A stretch of 64,000 bases of DNA, from contig NZ_JPOC01000016.1 of assembly GCF_000738775.1 (NCBI RefSeq), positions 1-64,000 of the forward strand, written 5' to 3'. The stretch's first letter is position 1. Every line of letters starts with the position of its first letter. Shown here in pieces: positions 56,937 to 64,000 of the stretch. Source of the stretch: Prescottella defluvii. GTDB taxonomy: Bacteria > Actinomycetota > Actinomycetes > Mycobacteriales > Mycobacteriaceae. The notes beneath the pieces were generated by a model that saw nothing but the letters and a program-made list of their open reading frames with translations, did not search any database and had not been told where the DNA came from. The translations under genes were made by a program, and so were the position numbers.

Positions 56937-57929
56937 TCAGGCCCAGGATTCGTTCGACATCAGGGCCACGAGCAGGTGGCGCACCGCCTCGACGCGGCCC
57001 GCGGACTTGCCGGTGAGCCTGTCCAGCGCACATTCGGGGTCGGCCGGGGGACCGAGATGCGTGCACCCGCGGGGGCAGTCCTCGGCGGCGGCAGCGAGAT
57101 CGGTGAACGCGTCGACGACGTTCTCCGGGGAGATGTGCGCGAGCCCGAACGACCGGATGCCCGGGGTGTCGACCACCCAGCCGCCACCGGGGAGGGGCAG
57201 GGCCACCGACTGCGTCGACGTGTGCCGGCCCTTGCCGACACCCGACACCACGCCCGTCGCCCGGTCCGCGTCCGGCACGAGTCGGTTGACCATGGTCGAC
57301 TTGCCGACCCCGGAATGGCCGATGAGCGCGGTCAGGTGCCCGGCGAGGATCTCCGTCACCGGTTCGATCGGATCGTCCCGCCCGGCCACGACGACCGGGA
57401 TGTCGAGGTCGGCGAACGTCGCGGCGAACTCGTCGGGCGTGGCCAGGTCGCTCTTGGTGAGGCAGAGGACGGGTTTCAGGCCGCCCACGTACGCGGCGAC
57501 GAGTGCGCGCTCGACGAATCCGGTGCGCGGCGGGGGATCTGCCAGCGCCACGACGATCAGCAGCTGTGCCGCGTTCGCGACGACGATCCGCTCGTACGGG
57601 TCGGTGTCGTCGGCGGTGCGACGCAGGACGGTCGTGCGTTCGGCCACCCGCACGATGCGGGCGAGGGTGTCCGGCTTGCCGGACAGGTCGCCGACGACGC
57701 TCACCCGATCGCCGACCACGATCGGCGTGCGACCCAGTTCGCGGGCGCGCATGGTGACCACCGGTCGGTCCGGGTCGCCGTCGAGCACGCAGCCCCACCG
57801 GCCGCGGTCGACGGACACCACCATGGCTTCCTCGGCGCTCGCGTGCTCGGGTCGGGTCTTGGTTCGCGGGCGGGTGCCCTTGCCCGGGCGGATCCGGACG
57901 TCGGACTCGTCGTACTGCCGGCGGCTCAG
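56937..57929 (-). CDS. rsgA: Small ribosomal subunit GTPase RsgA (CTG start)
   Basis: A 330-residue circularly permuted GTPase: G4 TKSD precedes G1 GHSGVGKST and G3 DTPG; zinc ligands CPRGC...H...C lie near the C-terminus. It checks 30S maturation. The start is odd: no ATG, GTG or TTG occurs in the expected place. A CTG at 57929 overlaps the aroA stop (CTGA), has GGGAG seven bases upstream and gives exactly 330 residues as in M. tuberculosis. The only nearby alternative is a GTG 21 codons further up inside aroA. Confidence 0.9.
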   Translation of the reverse strand: MSRRQYDESDVRIRPGKGTRPRTKTRPEHASAEEAMVVSVDRGRWGCVLDGDPDRPVVTMRARELGRTPIVVGDRVSVVGDLSGKPDTLARIVRVAERTTVLRRTADDTDPYERIVVANAAQLLIVVALADPPPRTGFVERALVAAYVGGLKPVLCLTKSDLATPDEFAATFADLDIPVVVAGRDDPIEPVTEILAGHLTALIGHSGVGKSTMVNRLVPDADRATGVVSGVGKGRHTSTQSVALPLPGGGWVVDTPGIRSFGLAHISPENVVDAFTDLAAAAEDCPRGCTHLGPPADPECALDRLTGKSAGRVEAVRHLLVALMSNESWA

Positions 57930-59257
57930 GACAGCGCTCCCTGCTCGGCGGTGCCCGGCGTGGATTCTGCCGCGTCCAGCATTGCCGCCCACAGGTTCTC
58001 GAAGCCGGGCAGCGTCTTCGCGGTGGTGCCGACGTCCTCGATCCGGACGTCGTCGACGACCAGGCCGACGATCGCGCCGGCCGTCGCCATCCGGTGGTCC
58101 GCGTAGGACTGCCACTGTCCACCGTGCAGCGGTCGCGGCTCGATGCGCAGGCCGTCGTCGGTCTCGGTGACCGCGCCGCCGAGATTGTTGATCTCGGTGG
58201 CGAGCGCCGCCAGCCGGTCGGTCTCGTGCCCGCGCAGATGCGCGATGCCGCGCAGCACCGACGGACCCTCCGCCAGCGCCGCCAGCGCCGCCACCGTGGG
58301 GGTGAGCTCGCCGATGTCGTGCAGGTCGATGTCGATGCCGCGCAACGACGTCGGGCCGGTGACCGACAGGACGCCGTCGTCGAGCGAGACGTCGGCGCCC
58401 ATCTCGGTGAGGATGCCGCGAATCGCGTCACCGGGCTGGGTGGTGCGCGACGGCCACAGCGGCACCCGGACGGTGCCACCGGTGACGGCCGCTGCCGCCA
58501 GGAACGGTGTCGCGTTCGACAGGTCGGGTTCGACGACCCAGTCCACGGGATCGACCTTGCCCGGCAACACCTTCCACGTATCGGCGGCGCCGCTCTCGCC
58601 CGGAGTCAGGACCGTGACGCCGGCGGTGCGCAGCATCTCGACGGTCATGTCGATGTGCGGCATCGACGGCAGCGAGCCACCGTCGTGGCGCACGGTGACA
58701 CCCTCGTCGAAGCGGGCCGCCGACAGCAGCAGACCGGACACGAACTGCGACGAGCCGGACGCGTCGATCGTGACCGTGCCGCCACGCAGCCCGCCGTGGC
58801 CGTGCACGGTGAAGGGGAGGGCATCGCCGTCGATGTCGGCGCCGAGGCCGCGCAGGGCGTCGAGGATGGTGTCGAGAGGGCGGGTGCGGGCCTGCTCGTC
58901 CCCGTCGATCGCGACGGTGCCCGCCGCGAGCGCGGCGACCGGGGGCAGGAAGCGCATCACGGTCCCCGCGAGACCGCAGTCGACGACGCCGCCGGTCATC
59001 GGCCCCGGCACCACGTGCAGGGTGGTGCCGGTCGCGGCGTCGGGTGTCGCGGTGATCGACACGCCGAGCGCCCGCAGACCCTGGATCATCAGATCGGTGT
59101 CACGGCTGCGGAGGGCCCCGGTGATCGTCGACGGCCCCGACGCGAGCGCCGCGAGGATGAGCGCCCGGTTGGTGATCGACTTGGATCCGGGCAGCGTCAC
59201 GGACGCATCCACGGGGGCTTCGGCACGGGGCGCTGTCCACAGGCTGTCACGACTCAC
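57926..59257 (-). CDS. aroA: EPSP synthase (3-phosphoshikimate 1-carboxyvinyltransferase)
   Basis: A 443-residue EPSP synthase. It shows [16 protein letters not shown] at residues about 24-39, [13 protein letters not shown] around 95, and [12 protein letters not shown] near 400. It joins shikimate-3-P and PEP in aromatic amino-acid synthesis. GTG start at 59257. It is followed by rsgA with a four-base overlap and diverges from the SRAP gene. Confidence 0.95.
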   Translation of the reverse strand: MSRDSLWTAPRAEAPVDASVTLPGSKSITNRALILAALASGPSTITGALRSRDTDLMIQGLRALGVSITATPDAATGTTLHVVPGPMTGGVVDCGLAGTVMRFLPPVAALAAGTVAIDGDEQARTRPLDTILDALRGLGADIDGDALPFTVHGHGGLRGGTVTIDASGSSQFVSGLLLSAARFDEGVTVRHDGGSLPSMPHIDMTVEMLRTAGVTVLTPGESGAADTWKVLPGKVDPVDWVVEPDLSNATPFLAAAAVTGGTVRVPLWPSRTTQPGDAIRGILTEMGADVSLDDGVLSVTGPTSLRGIDIDLHDIGELTPTVAALAALAEGPSVLRGIAHLRGHETDRLAALATEINNLGGAVTETDDGLRIEPRPLHGGQWQSYADHRMATAGAIVGLVVDDVRIEDVGTTAKTLPGFENLWAAMLDAAESTPGTAEQGALS

Positions 59258-59361
59258 CCGTCCATCTTCGCCTATGGGTGGGAGGTGCGTGGCAACCGTG
59301 CCAGCATGGGGAGCGGACGGTCACATCCGACGGCGTCCGGACGACGAGGAGTGCGGCAGGC

Positions 59362-60129
59362 ATGTGCGGCAGGTACGCGACGACGGCGAACCCGGCGACG
59401 CTCGCGGCGGAACTCGACGCGATCGACGAGACCGGGGATGCCGGGACGTCGCACGGCACCGGGTCCGCCGACTACAACGTCGCACCCACGACGCAGGTGC
59501 TCACCGTCGTCGCCCGGCACGACCGCGACGACCCCGACGGTGCGGCGGCCCGGCGGATCCGCCGCATGCGGTGGGGGCTGGTGCCGTCGTACGCGACGGA
59601 ACCGGGCAAGGGCGCGCCCCTGTTCAACGCCCGCTCCGAGACCGTCGCCACCAAGCCCGCGTTCCGGACGTCGCTGCGGTTCAAGCGCTGCCTGGTGCCG
59701 ATGGACGGCTGGTACGAGTGGCAGACCGAGCCGACGCCGGACGGCAAGGCGGTGAAGGTGCCGTACTACATGTCGCGCGGCGACGGGCAGCGGCTGTTCA
59801 TGGCCGGCCTGTGGTCGGTGTGGCACGACCCGAAGGCCCCGGCGTCGCCGCCGCTGCTGTCCACCACGATCCTCACCGCCGACTCGGTCGACCGGTTGGC
59901 GAACGTCCACGACCGGATGCCGCTGATCCTGCCGCCCGACCGCTGGGACGCGTGGCTGGATCCGGACAGTCTCGGCCACCCGGACCTGATCGTTCCGGAC
60001 CTCGAGTCCGTCGCGGCCGTCGAGGTCCGGCGGGTGTCGACCAAGGTCAACAGTGTTCGCAACAATGGTCCGGACCTGCTCGAACCCGATTCCGGCGACC
60101 GGGATGGGGAGCAGATCAGCCTGCTGTGA
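59362..60129 (+). CDS. SRAP/HMCES-family abasic-site shielding protein
   Basis: A 255-residue SOS-response-associated peptidase family protein. The start MCGRY places the catalytic Cys at position 2, as required; NARSET, GWYEW and HDRMP complete the active site. HMCES/YedK proteins crosslink to abasic sites in single-stranded DNA to protect them. The ATG at 59362 is fixed by that Cys, with AGGAG upstream. Corresponds to Rv3226c. Confidence 0.93.
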   Translation: MCGRYATTANPATLAAELDAIDETGDAGTSHGTGSADYNVAPTTQVLTVVARHDRDDPDGAAARRIRRMRWGLVPSYATEPGKGAPLFNARSETVATKPAFRTSLRFKRCLVPMDGWYEWQTEPTPDGKAVKVPYYMSRGDGQRLFMAGLWSVWHDPKAPASPPLLSTTILTADSVDRLANVHDRMPLILPPDRWDAWLDPDSLGHPDLIVPDLESVAAVEVRRVSTKVNSVRNNGPDLLEPDSGDRDGEQISLL

Positions 60130-61135
60130 CCGGCTGCCGCGACGCCAGATCGGTGACCTCGGCGACCAGTTCCAGCGAGCGCATCCACGCGGCGCGGTCG
60201 GTGGCCGAGGAGACCACCATCAACTCGTCCGCGCCCGTCTGCTCGGCGAACCGGCGCAGGTAGTCGTGGACGACGTCCGGGGTGCCGACCGCGGAGTAGC
60301 GGACCATCGCGAGGACCTGCTGACCGGCGGGTGAGTCGAGGATCATGTCGGCCTCCTCCGACGTGAACGTCCGGCCCCGGCCGACGAACAGCCCGACCCG
60401 CTTGCGCTTGGTTTCGAGGAACAGCCGCTGCGCCTCGTCGTCGGTGTCCGCGGCGATCACGTTGACCGCGGCGATCACGTGCGGTTCGGACAGCTGCGCC
60501 GACGGCCGGAACTCGCGCCGGTAGATCGCGATCGCGTCCATCAGCGCGTTCGGCGCGAAGTGCGACGCGAACGCGTACGGCAGGCCCAGCGCGGCCGCGA
60601 GCCGGGCGCCGAACAGCGACGAACCGAGAATGTAGAGCGGCACGTCGGTGCCCTTGCCGGGGGTCGCCTCGATGCCCGGAACCCGGGACGGCCCGGTCAG
60701 ATATCCCTGCAACTCGAGCACGTCCTGCGGGAACGACTCCGCCGAGCTCGGGTCGCGGCGCAACGCCCGCATCGTCTGCTGGTCGCTGCCCGGCGCCCTG
60801 CCCAGGCCCAGGTCGATGCGGCCGGGGTGCAGTTCGGCGAGGGTGCCGAACTGTTCGGCGATGGTCAGCGGCGCATGGTTGGGCAGCATGATGCCGCCCG
60901 CGCCGAGCCGGATCCGTTCGGTGTGCGCGGCGACGTGCGCGATCAGCACGCTGGTCGCCGACGACGCGATCGCCGGCATGTTGTGGTGCTCGGCGTACCA
61001 GATCCGGCTGTAGCCCCACCGCTCCGCGTTCCGCGCCATCTCGACGCTGGCCCGGAAGCTGTCTCCCGCAGTCTCGTCCGTGCCGATGTGGGCGAGGTCG
61101 AGGATCGAGAGGGGAAGGGAGAGAGGGGCCGTCAC
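60116..61135 (-). CDS. LLM-class flavin-dependent oxidoreductase
   Basis: A 339-residue luciferase-like protein (TIM-barrel). Visible: [19 protein letters not shown] at the N-terminus, [33 protein letters not shown] (in pieces) and [16 protein letters not shown]. This subgroup (MsnO8/alkanal monooxygenase-like) uses FMN or F420. The substrate is not evident. The GTG at 61135 is preferred. Its stop lies inside the last codons of the convergent SRAP gene (14-base overlap). Confidence 0.88.
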   Translation of the reverse strand: MTAPLSLPLSILDLAHIGTDETAGDSFRASVEMARNAERWGYSRIWYAEHHNMPAIASSATSVLIAHVAAHTERIRLGAGGIMLPNHAPLTIAEQFGTLAELHPGRIDLGLGRAPGSDQQTMRALRRDPSSAESFPQDVLELQGYLTGPSRVPGIEATPGKGTDVPLYILGSSLFGARLAAALGLPYAFASHFAPNALMDAIAIYRREFRPSAQLSEPHVIAAVNVIAADTDDEAQRLFLETKRKRVGLFVGRGRTFTSEEADMILDSPAGQQVLAMVRYSAVGTPDVVHDYLRRFAEQTGADELMVVSSATDRAAWMRSLELVAEVTDLASRQPVTAG

Positions 61136-61202
61136 GTGGACACCGGCTTTCGTTCGTCGATACAGGTCATGGATGGAACACGGCGCGCGGACGGCGCATT
61201 CC

Positions 61203-61697
61203 TCAGCCGGCGGTGATCTCGGCGACCACCGCACCCGCCAGCCGGACCAGGTCCTGCGGCGCGACCTCGATCTCGAGACCGCGACGGCCCGCACTGCACA
61301 GCACCCGGTCCCAGGTCAGCGCCGACGCGTCGATCACCGTCGGCAGCCGCTTGCGCTGCCCGAGCGGGGAGATGCCGCCGAGGACGTAGCCGGTGGAGCG
61401 TTCGGCGTCGGACTGCGGGGCCATGACGGCCTTGCCTGCGCCCACCGCCGCGGCGGCCGCCTTCAGCGACAGCTTCGAGGGCACGGGCAGCACCGCGACC
61501 GCGAGCTTGCCCGCGTCCGTCTTGATCACGAGGGTCTTGAAGATCTGCGCGGGCTCCACCCCGAGATGGCCGGCGAGCGAATCGACGGCCTCGTCGCCGA
61601 ACGACGCGGCGCGGGCGTCGTGGTCGTAGGAGTGGACACGGTGCGTCACCTTCTCCTTGTCGAGGAGTTTCGTCGCGGGTGTCGAGGTTCCGGCCAT
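61203..61697 (-). CDS. ybaK: Cys-tRNA(Pro) deacylase YbaK/EbsC type
   Basis: A 164-residue YbaK-like trans-editing protein. It shows [34 protein letters not shown] (in pieces) with the catalytic Lys, and [15 protein letters not shown]. It removes misloaded cysteine from tRNA-Pro. The ATG at 61697 lies eight bases after a TAAGGT box. Confidence 0.9.
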   Translation of the reverse strand: MAGTSTPATKLLDKEKVTHRVHSYDHDARAASFGDEAVDSLAGHLGVEPAQIFKTLVIKTDAGKLAVAVLPVPSKLSLKAAAAAVGAGKAVMAPQSDAERSTGYVLGGISPLGQRKRLPTVIDASALTWDRVLCSAGRRGLEIEVAPQDLVRLAGAVVAEITAG

Positions 61698-61711
61698 GAC
61701 TCGAGACCTTA
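61698..61711 (-). promoter_or_regulatory. -10 box before ybaK
   Basis: The minus strand reads TAAGGT (61706-61711), eight bases, then the ATG at 61697. Confidence 0.45.
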
Positions 61712-61724
61712 GTAGCGGTGCTCA

Positions 61725-61807
61725 CCGGTCGGCCTCAGCGCCCACTCTCGCCGTGCAGGCGCGGGAACCCGCGTCGGTGCGGAAGGAATGGGTGCTGAGG
61801 CCACCGG
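61725..61807. repeat. Intergenic hairpin repeat, copy D
   Basis: CCGGTCGGCCTCAGCGCCCA on the left pairs with GGAATGGGTGCTGAGGCC on the right; the middle contains GGCGCGGGAACCCGCGTCGG, the same frame as copy B. It lies between the divergent ybaK and sigH genes and its right end touches the sigH -35 element. Confidence 0.75.
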
Positions 61808-61832
61808 GAACACCGGACGCCCGGGGACTGTT
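61807..61832 (+). promoter_or_regulatory. SigH-type autoregulatory promoter of sigH
   Basis: GGAAC (61807-61811), exactly 18 bases, then GTT (61830-61832). This is the known -35/-10 consensus of SigR/SigH. It gives a leader long enough to include upstream start codons of sigH. Confidence 0.7.
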
Positions 61833-61961
61833 GAACACTGCCGCAGGCCTGTGGTGAAGGGAAGTGGTGGCGTGACGGTGTTGTGTCCCGAACGTGTTCG
61901 TCCGGTGGACGAGTCGGTGGCGGCGGTAGCCTTGATCCCTACGGCAAGCGAAGGGATCGGT

Positions 61962-62612
61962 GTGCGAGGCGACCACGAACCGGGGGAGGACCCCGCGGGT
62001 GACAGGCCGGAGACCGACGAGCAGCTGACGGCGCGGTTCGAGCGTGACGCTCTTCCGCTCCTCGATCAGCTGTACGGTGCCGCGCTGCGCATGACGCGCA
62101 ACCCGGCCGATGCGGAGGACCTGGTCCAGGAGACCTACATCAAGGCCTACTCGGCGTTCCGTTCCTTCAAGGCGGGAACGAACCTCAAGGCCTGGCTGTA
62201 CCGGATCCTGACCAACACCTACATCAACTCCTACCGCAAGAAGCAGCGCCAGCCGGCGCAGTACCCGACCGACGAGATCACCGACTGGCAGCTCGCCGCG
62301 ACGGCCGAGCACACGTCGACGGGTCTGCGGTCGGCGGAAGTCGAGGCGCTCGACGCGCTGCCCGACGACGACATCAAGGCGGCACTACAGGAACTTCCCG
62401 AGGAATTCCGCATGGCGGTGTACTACGCCGACGTCGAGGGATTCCCGTACAAGGAGATCGCGGAGATCATGGGCACGCCGATCGGAACCGTGATGTCGCG
62501 CTTGCACCGCGGGCGCAAGCAGTTGCGGGGCCTCCTCGCGGACGTCGCTCGTGAACGTGGATTCAACCGCGCCGGGCGCAGCGGAACAGCGGAGCAGGAG
62601 GTTACTCGGTGA
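61962..62612 (+). CDS. sigH: ECF sigma factor SigH (thiol stress)
   Basis: A 216-residue group 4 sigma factor, the same length as M. tuberculosis SigH. Region 2 reads [20 protein letters not shown] and region 4 [21 protein letters not shown] (in pieces). The GTG at 61962 has GAAGGGA 5 bases upstream; GTG codons at 61872 and beyond would add up to 30 residues, as in the unstable SigR' form of Streptomyces. It is coupled to rshA, which begins in its stop codon (GTGA). Confidence 0.94.
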   Translation: MRGDHEPGEDPAGDRPETDEQLTARFERDALPLLDQLYGAALRMTRNPADAEDLVQETYIKAYSAFRSFKAGTNLKAWLYRILTNTYINSYRKKQRQPAQYPTDEITDWQLAATAEHTSTGLRSAEVEALDALPDDDIKAALQELPEEFRMAVYYADVEGFPYKEIAEIMGTPIGTVMSRLHRGRKQLRGLLADVARERGFNRAGRSGTAEQEVTR

Positions 62613-62908
62613 GCGGCGAGAACGAATTCGAGCAGTTGGACTGCTCGGCGGTGATCGCGGATGTGTGGTTGCTGCTCGACAGCGAGTGCGACGAGAACTC
62701 GCGGGCGCGGATCCAGCGGCATCTGGAGAACTGCGGCGCGTGCTTCGAGGCGTACGGCATCGAGGAGAAGGTCAAGAGCCTGATCGGCCGCAAGTGTGGG
62801 GGCGAGCACGCCCCGGACGGCCTGCGGGAAAGGCTGTCGTTCGAGATCCGTCGCACCGTGATCGTCACCACGGCCGAACTCGTCGGCGACCGCGAGGCGG
62901 ACGACTAG
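62609..62908 (+). CDS. rshA: Zinc-binding anti-sigma factor
   Basis: A 99-residue ZAS-family protein. The redox motif HLENCGAC (H-x3-C-x2-C, residues 38-45) is complete, with another Cys at position 12. Disulfide formation under thiol stress releases SigH. Overlaps sigH by four bases. Confidence 0.93.
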   Translation: MSGENEFEQLDCSAVIADVWLLLDSECDENSRARIQRHLENCGACFEAYGIEEKVKSLIGRKCGGEHAPDGLRERLSFEIRRTVIVTTAELVGDREADD

Positions 62909-62939
62909 ACCCCCGACCGGGGCGGATCCCGGAAACGGA

Positions 62940-62976
62940 TCAGGGGCCGGCAAGCGGTGTGCTTGCCGGCCCCTGA
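62940..62976. terminator. Bidirectional terminator between rshA and the bL37 gene
   Basis: Perfect 16-base arms (62940-62955, 62961-62976) with a 5-base loop. Confidence 0.8.
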
Positions 62977-62993
62977 CCGTCTGTCAACGCGTC

Positions 62994-63068
62994 TCAGGCG
63001 TTGGGACGCTTGCCGTGGTTGGCGGCACTGCCCTTACGACTGCGCTTCTTACGACCACGCTTACCCAT
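62994..63068 (-). CDS. 50S ribosomal protein bL37 (24 residues)
   Basis: A 24-residue protein beginning MGKRGRKKRSRKG and ending HGKRPNA, with 13 Lys/Arg/His residues. It matches my memory of bL37, the tiny large-subunit protein seen in mycobacterial ribosome structures. The gene uses ATG at 63068 with AGGAG upstream (GAAGGAGCT), ends in TGA at 62994, and is followed by a strong terminator. It is far below usual annotation limits and easily missed. Confidence 0.8.
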   Translation of the reverse strand: MGKRGRKKRSRKGSAANHGKRPNA

Positions 63069-63176
63069 GAGTAGCTCCTTCTCTGTTCGAACTCGAGTTC
63101 GTCCTAGTGTTTCACGTGTGATTGGCTGTGGTTCCATTGGCTGGTCCGCGACCGTCCACGAACAGTGAGGTGCCAG

Positions 63177-63392
63177 GTGGCAGAAGATGTGCGCGCCGAA
63201 ATGGTTTCGACCGTCTACCAGGTCGTTGTCAGTGCAGGCGAAGAGGTGACCGAGGGCGACACCCTCGTGATTCTCGAGTCCATGAAGATGGAGATTCCCG
63301 TCCTGGCCGAGGTGGCCGGCAAGGTGACGTCGGTCGACGTGAAGGTCGGCGATGTCATCCAGCAGGGCGACTTGATCGCCACCATCGGCTGA
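63177..63392 (+). CDS. Biotinylated carrier protein (TB7.3-like)
   Basis: A 71-residue biotin/lipoyl-attachment protein. The modified Lys lies in ESMKMEIPV (about residue 39). It matches TB7.3 (Rv3221c) in length. Its enzyme partner is not known; it may be a biotin acceptor without a carboxylase nearby. GTG at 63177 gives MAEDVRAEM like the relatives; the GTG at 63165 would add four residues. Confidence 0.9.
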   Translation: MAEDVRAEMVSTVYQVVVSAGEEVTEGDTLVILESMKMEIPVLAEVAGKVTSVDVKVGDVIQQGDLIATIG

Positions 63393-63435
63393 CCCACCGT
63401 CAGCTGATACGGAGACGCGGATCGGAGCCTGGCAC

Positions 63436-64000
63436 ATGTCGACACTGAGCGACCTGCTCGCCGAGCACACTGATCTTCCCGGCAGCGCGGTCGATCACCT
63501 GCAGCAGGTGGTGGGCGAATGGCAGCTACTCGCGGATCTGTCCTTCGCCGACGTCCTGCTGTGGGTGGCGACCGAGCGGCCCGACGACCACGGTGGCTCC
63601 GCGGACGCGGGACCGGGCACCGTCGTGTGCGTGGCGCAGTGCCGTCCCACGACGGCGTCGACTGCCTTCCCGGACGACGCGGTCGGGTCCGTGGTCTCCG
63701 AGTCCGAGCATCCCCAGGTTCTCAAGGCGCTCGTCGACGGTGAGATCGTCACCGAGGTCGACCACTCGTGGCACGGCGGCACCCCCCTGCGGCGGGAAGC
63801 GGTGCCGGTGCGCTGTGACGGCGAGGTGATCGCAGTCCTCAGCCGGGACACCAACCTTGCGCAGCAGCGGGCGCAGAGTCCGCTCGAGATCGCGTACCTG
63901 GACTGTGCCGCGGACCTGTGCCAGATGATCAGCGAGGGAACGTTCCCGAACCCGGAGACGCGCTCGGACACCAATTCGAGTCCCCGCGCGGGCGACGGCT
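63436..64000 (+). CDS. pdtaS: PdtaS-type sensor histidine kinase (cut by window end)
   Basis: The first 188 residues of a protein whose start (MSTLSDLLAEHTDLPGSAVDH, given here in part) matches PdtaS (Rv3220c), the soluble kinase that activates the antiterminator PdtaR. A GAF-like sensor region is present; the kinase domain would lie beyond the window. ATG at 63436. Confidence 0.9.
   Translation, partial: MSTLSDLLAEHTDLPGSAVDHLQQVVGEWQLLADLSFADVLLWVATERPDDHGGSADAGPGTVVCVAQCRPTTASTAFPDDAVGSVVSESEHPQVLKALVDGEIVTEVDHSWHGGTPLRREAVPVRCDGEVIAVLSRDTNLAQQRAQSPLEIAYLDCAADLCQMISEGTFPNPETRSDTNSSPRAGDG

Overview
The window is GC-rich chromosomal DNA (GTG starts frequent, genes in tight ATGA/GTGA overlaps) from an actinobacterium of the Mycobacteriales, most likely Rhodococcus or a close Nocardiaceae relative. 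The evidence is an F420 biosynthesis pair (fbiA/fbiB), whiB2, arabinogalactan-linker and mannose genes (rmlD, wbbL, manC, manB, manA), mtrA-mtrB-lpqB, secA1, a fused pcaL, and gene order that, from my knowledge of the family, follows M. tuberculosis Rv3267 to Rv3220c.

Layout. 1-7.3 kb: a MarR regulator with an SDR lacking the usual active-site Tyr/Lys, an orphan NarL-type response regulator, a solitary AbiEi/DUF559 gene bracketed by two copies of a hairpin repeat, a MacB-type ABC exporter and a TIGR03089 gene. 7.4-11.9 kb: cell-wall block (LCP ligase, rmlD, wbbL, manC). 11.9-25 kb: accessory part, with an SGNH hydrolase and then a complete 4-hydroxybenzoate/protocatechuate (beta-ketoadipate) catabolic cluster (pcaK, IclR, pobA, an SDR, pcaHGBLRF on the minus strand, pcaIJ on the plus strand). 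25-28 kb: nudix-fbiB-fbiA. 28-34 kb: whiB2, two family genes of poorly known function, manB, a TobH-like gene, manA. 34-38 kb: an amino-acid permease and the alkane hydroxylase unit alkB-rubA-rubB-tetR. 38-49 kb: sahH, tmk, mtrAB-lpqB, comF, hpf, secA1. 49-56 kb: lipid block (Rv3235-like, HAD, WS/DGAT, DUF6912, ferredoxin-type reductase, two tandem DesA3-like desaturases). 56-64 kb: PLDc_N-SHOCT protein, rsgA-aroA, SRAP, flavin oxidoreductase, YbaK, sigH-rshA, the tiny ribosomal protein bL37, a biotinylated carrier protein, and the start of the PdtaS-like kinase, cut by the window end.

How parts work together. PcaK imports aromatic acids, PobA makes protocatechuate, PcaHG-B-L-IJ-F convert it to succinyl-CoA and acetyl-CoA, and IclR proteins probably act at paired 15-bp palindromes seen at both divergent promoters. 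AlkB receives electrons through the two rubredoxins; the FNR-type reductase at 52.5 kb is the likely electron donor of the desaturases. MtrA/MtrB/LpqB form one signalling operon, and SigH/RshA a thiol-stress switch with its own SigH-type promoter.

Non-coding highlights: a four-copy, roughly 80-bp intergenic hairpin repeat; many -10 boxes placed 6-8 bases before start codons (leaderless mRNAs); bidirectional terminators; a probable CTG start for rsgA; and a shared palindrome in front of the desaturase genes. No rRNA, tRNA, CRISPR array, transposase or phage gene was seen.
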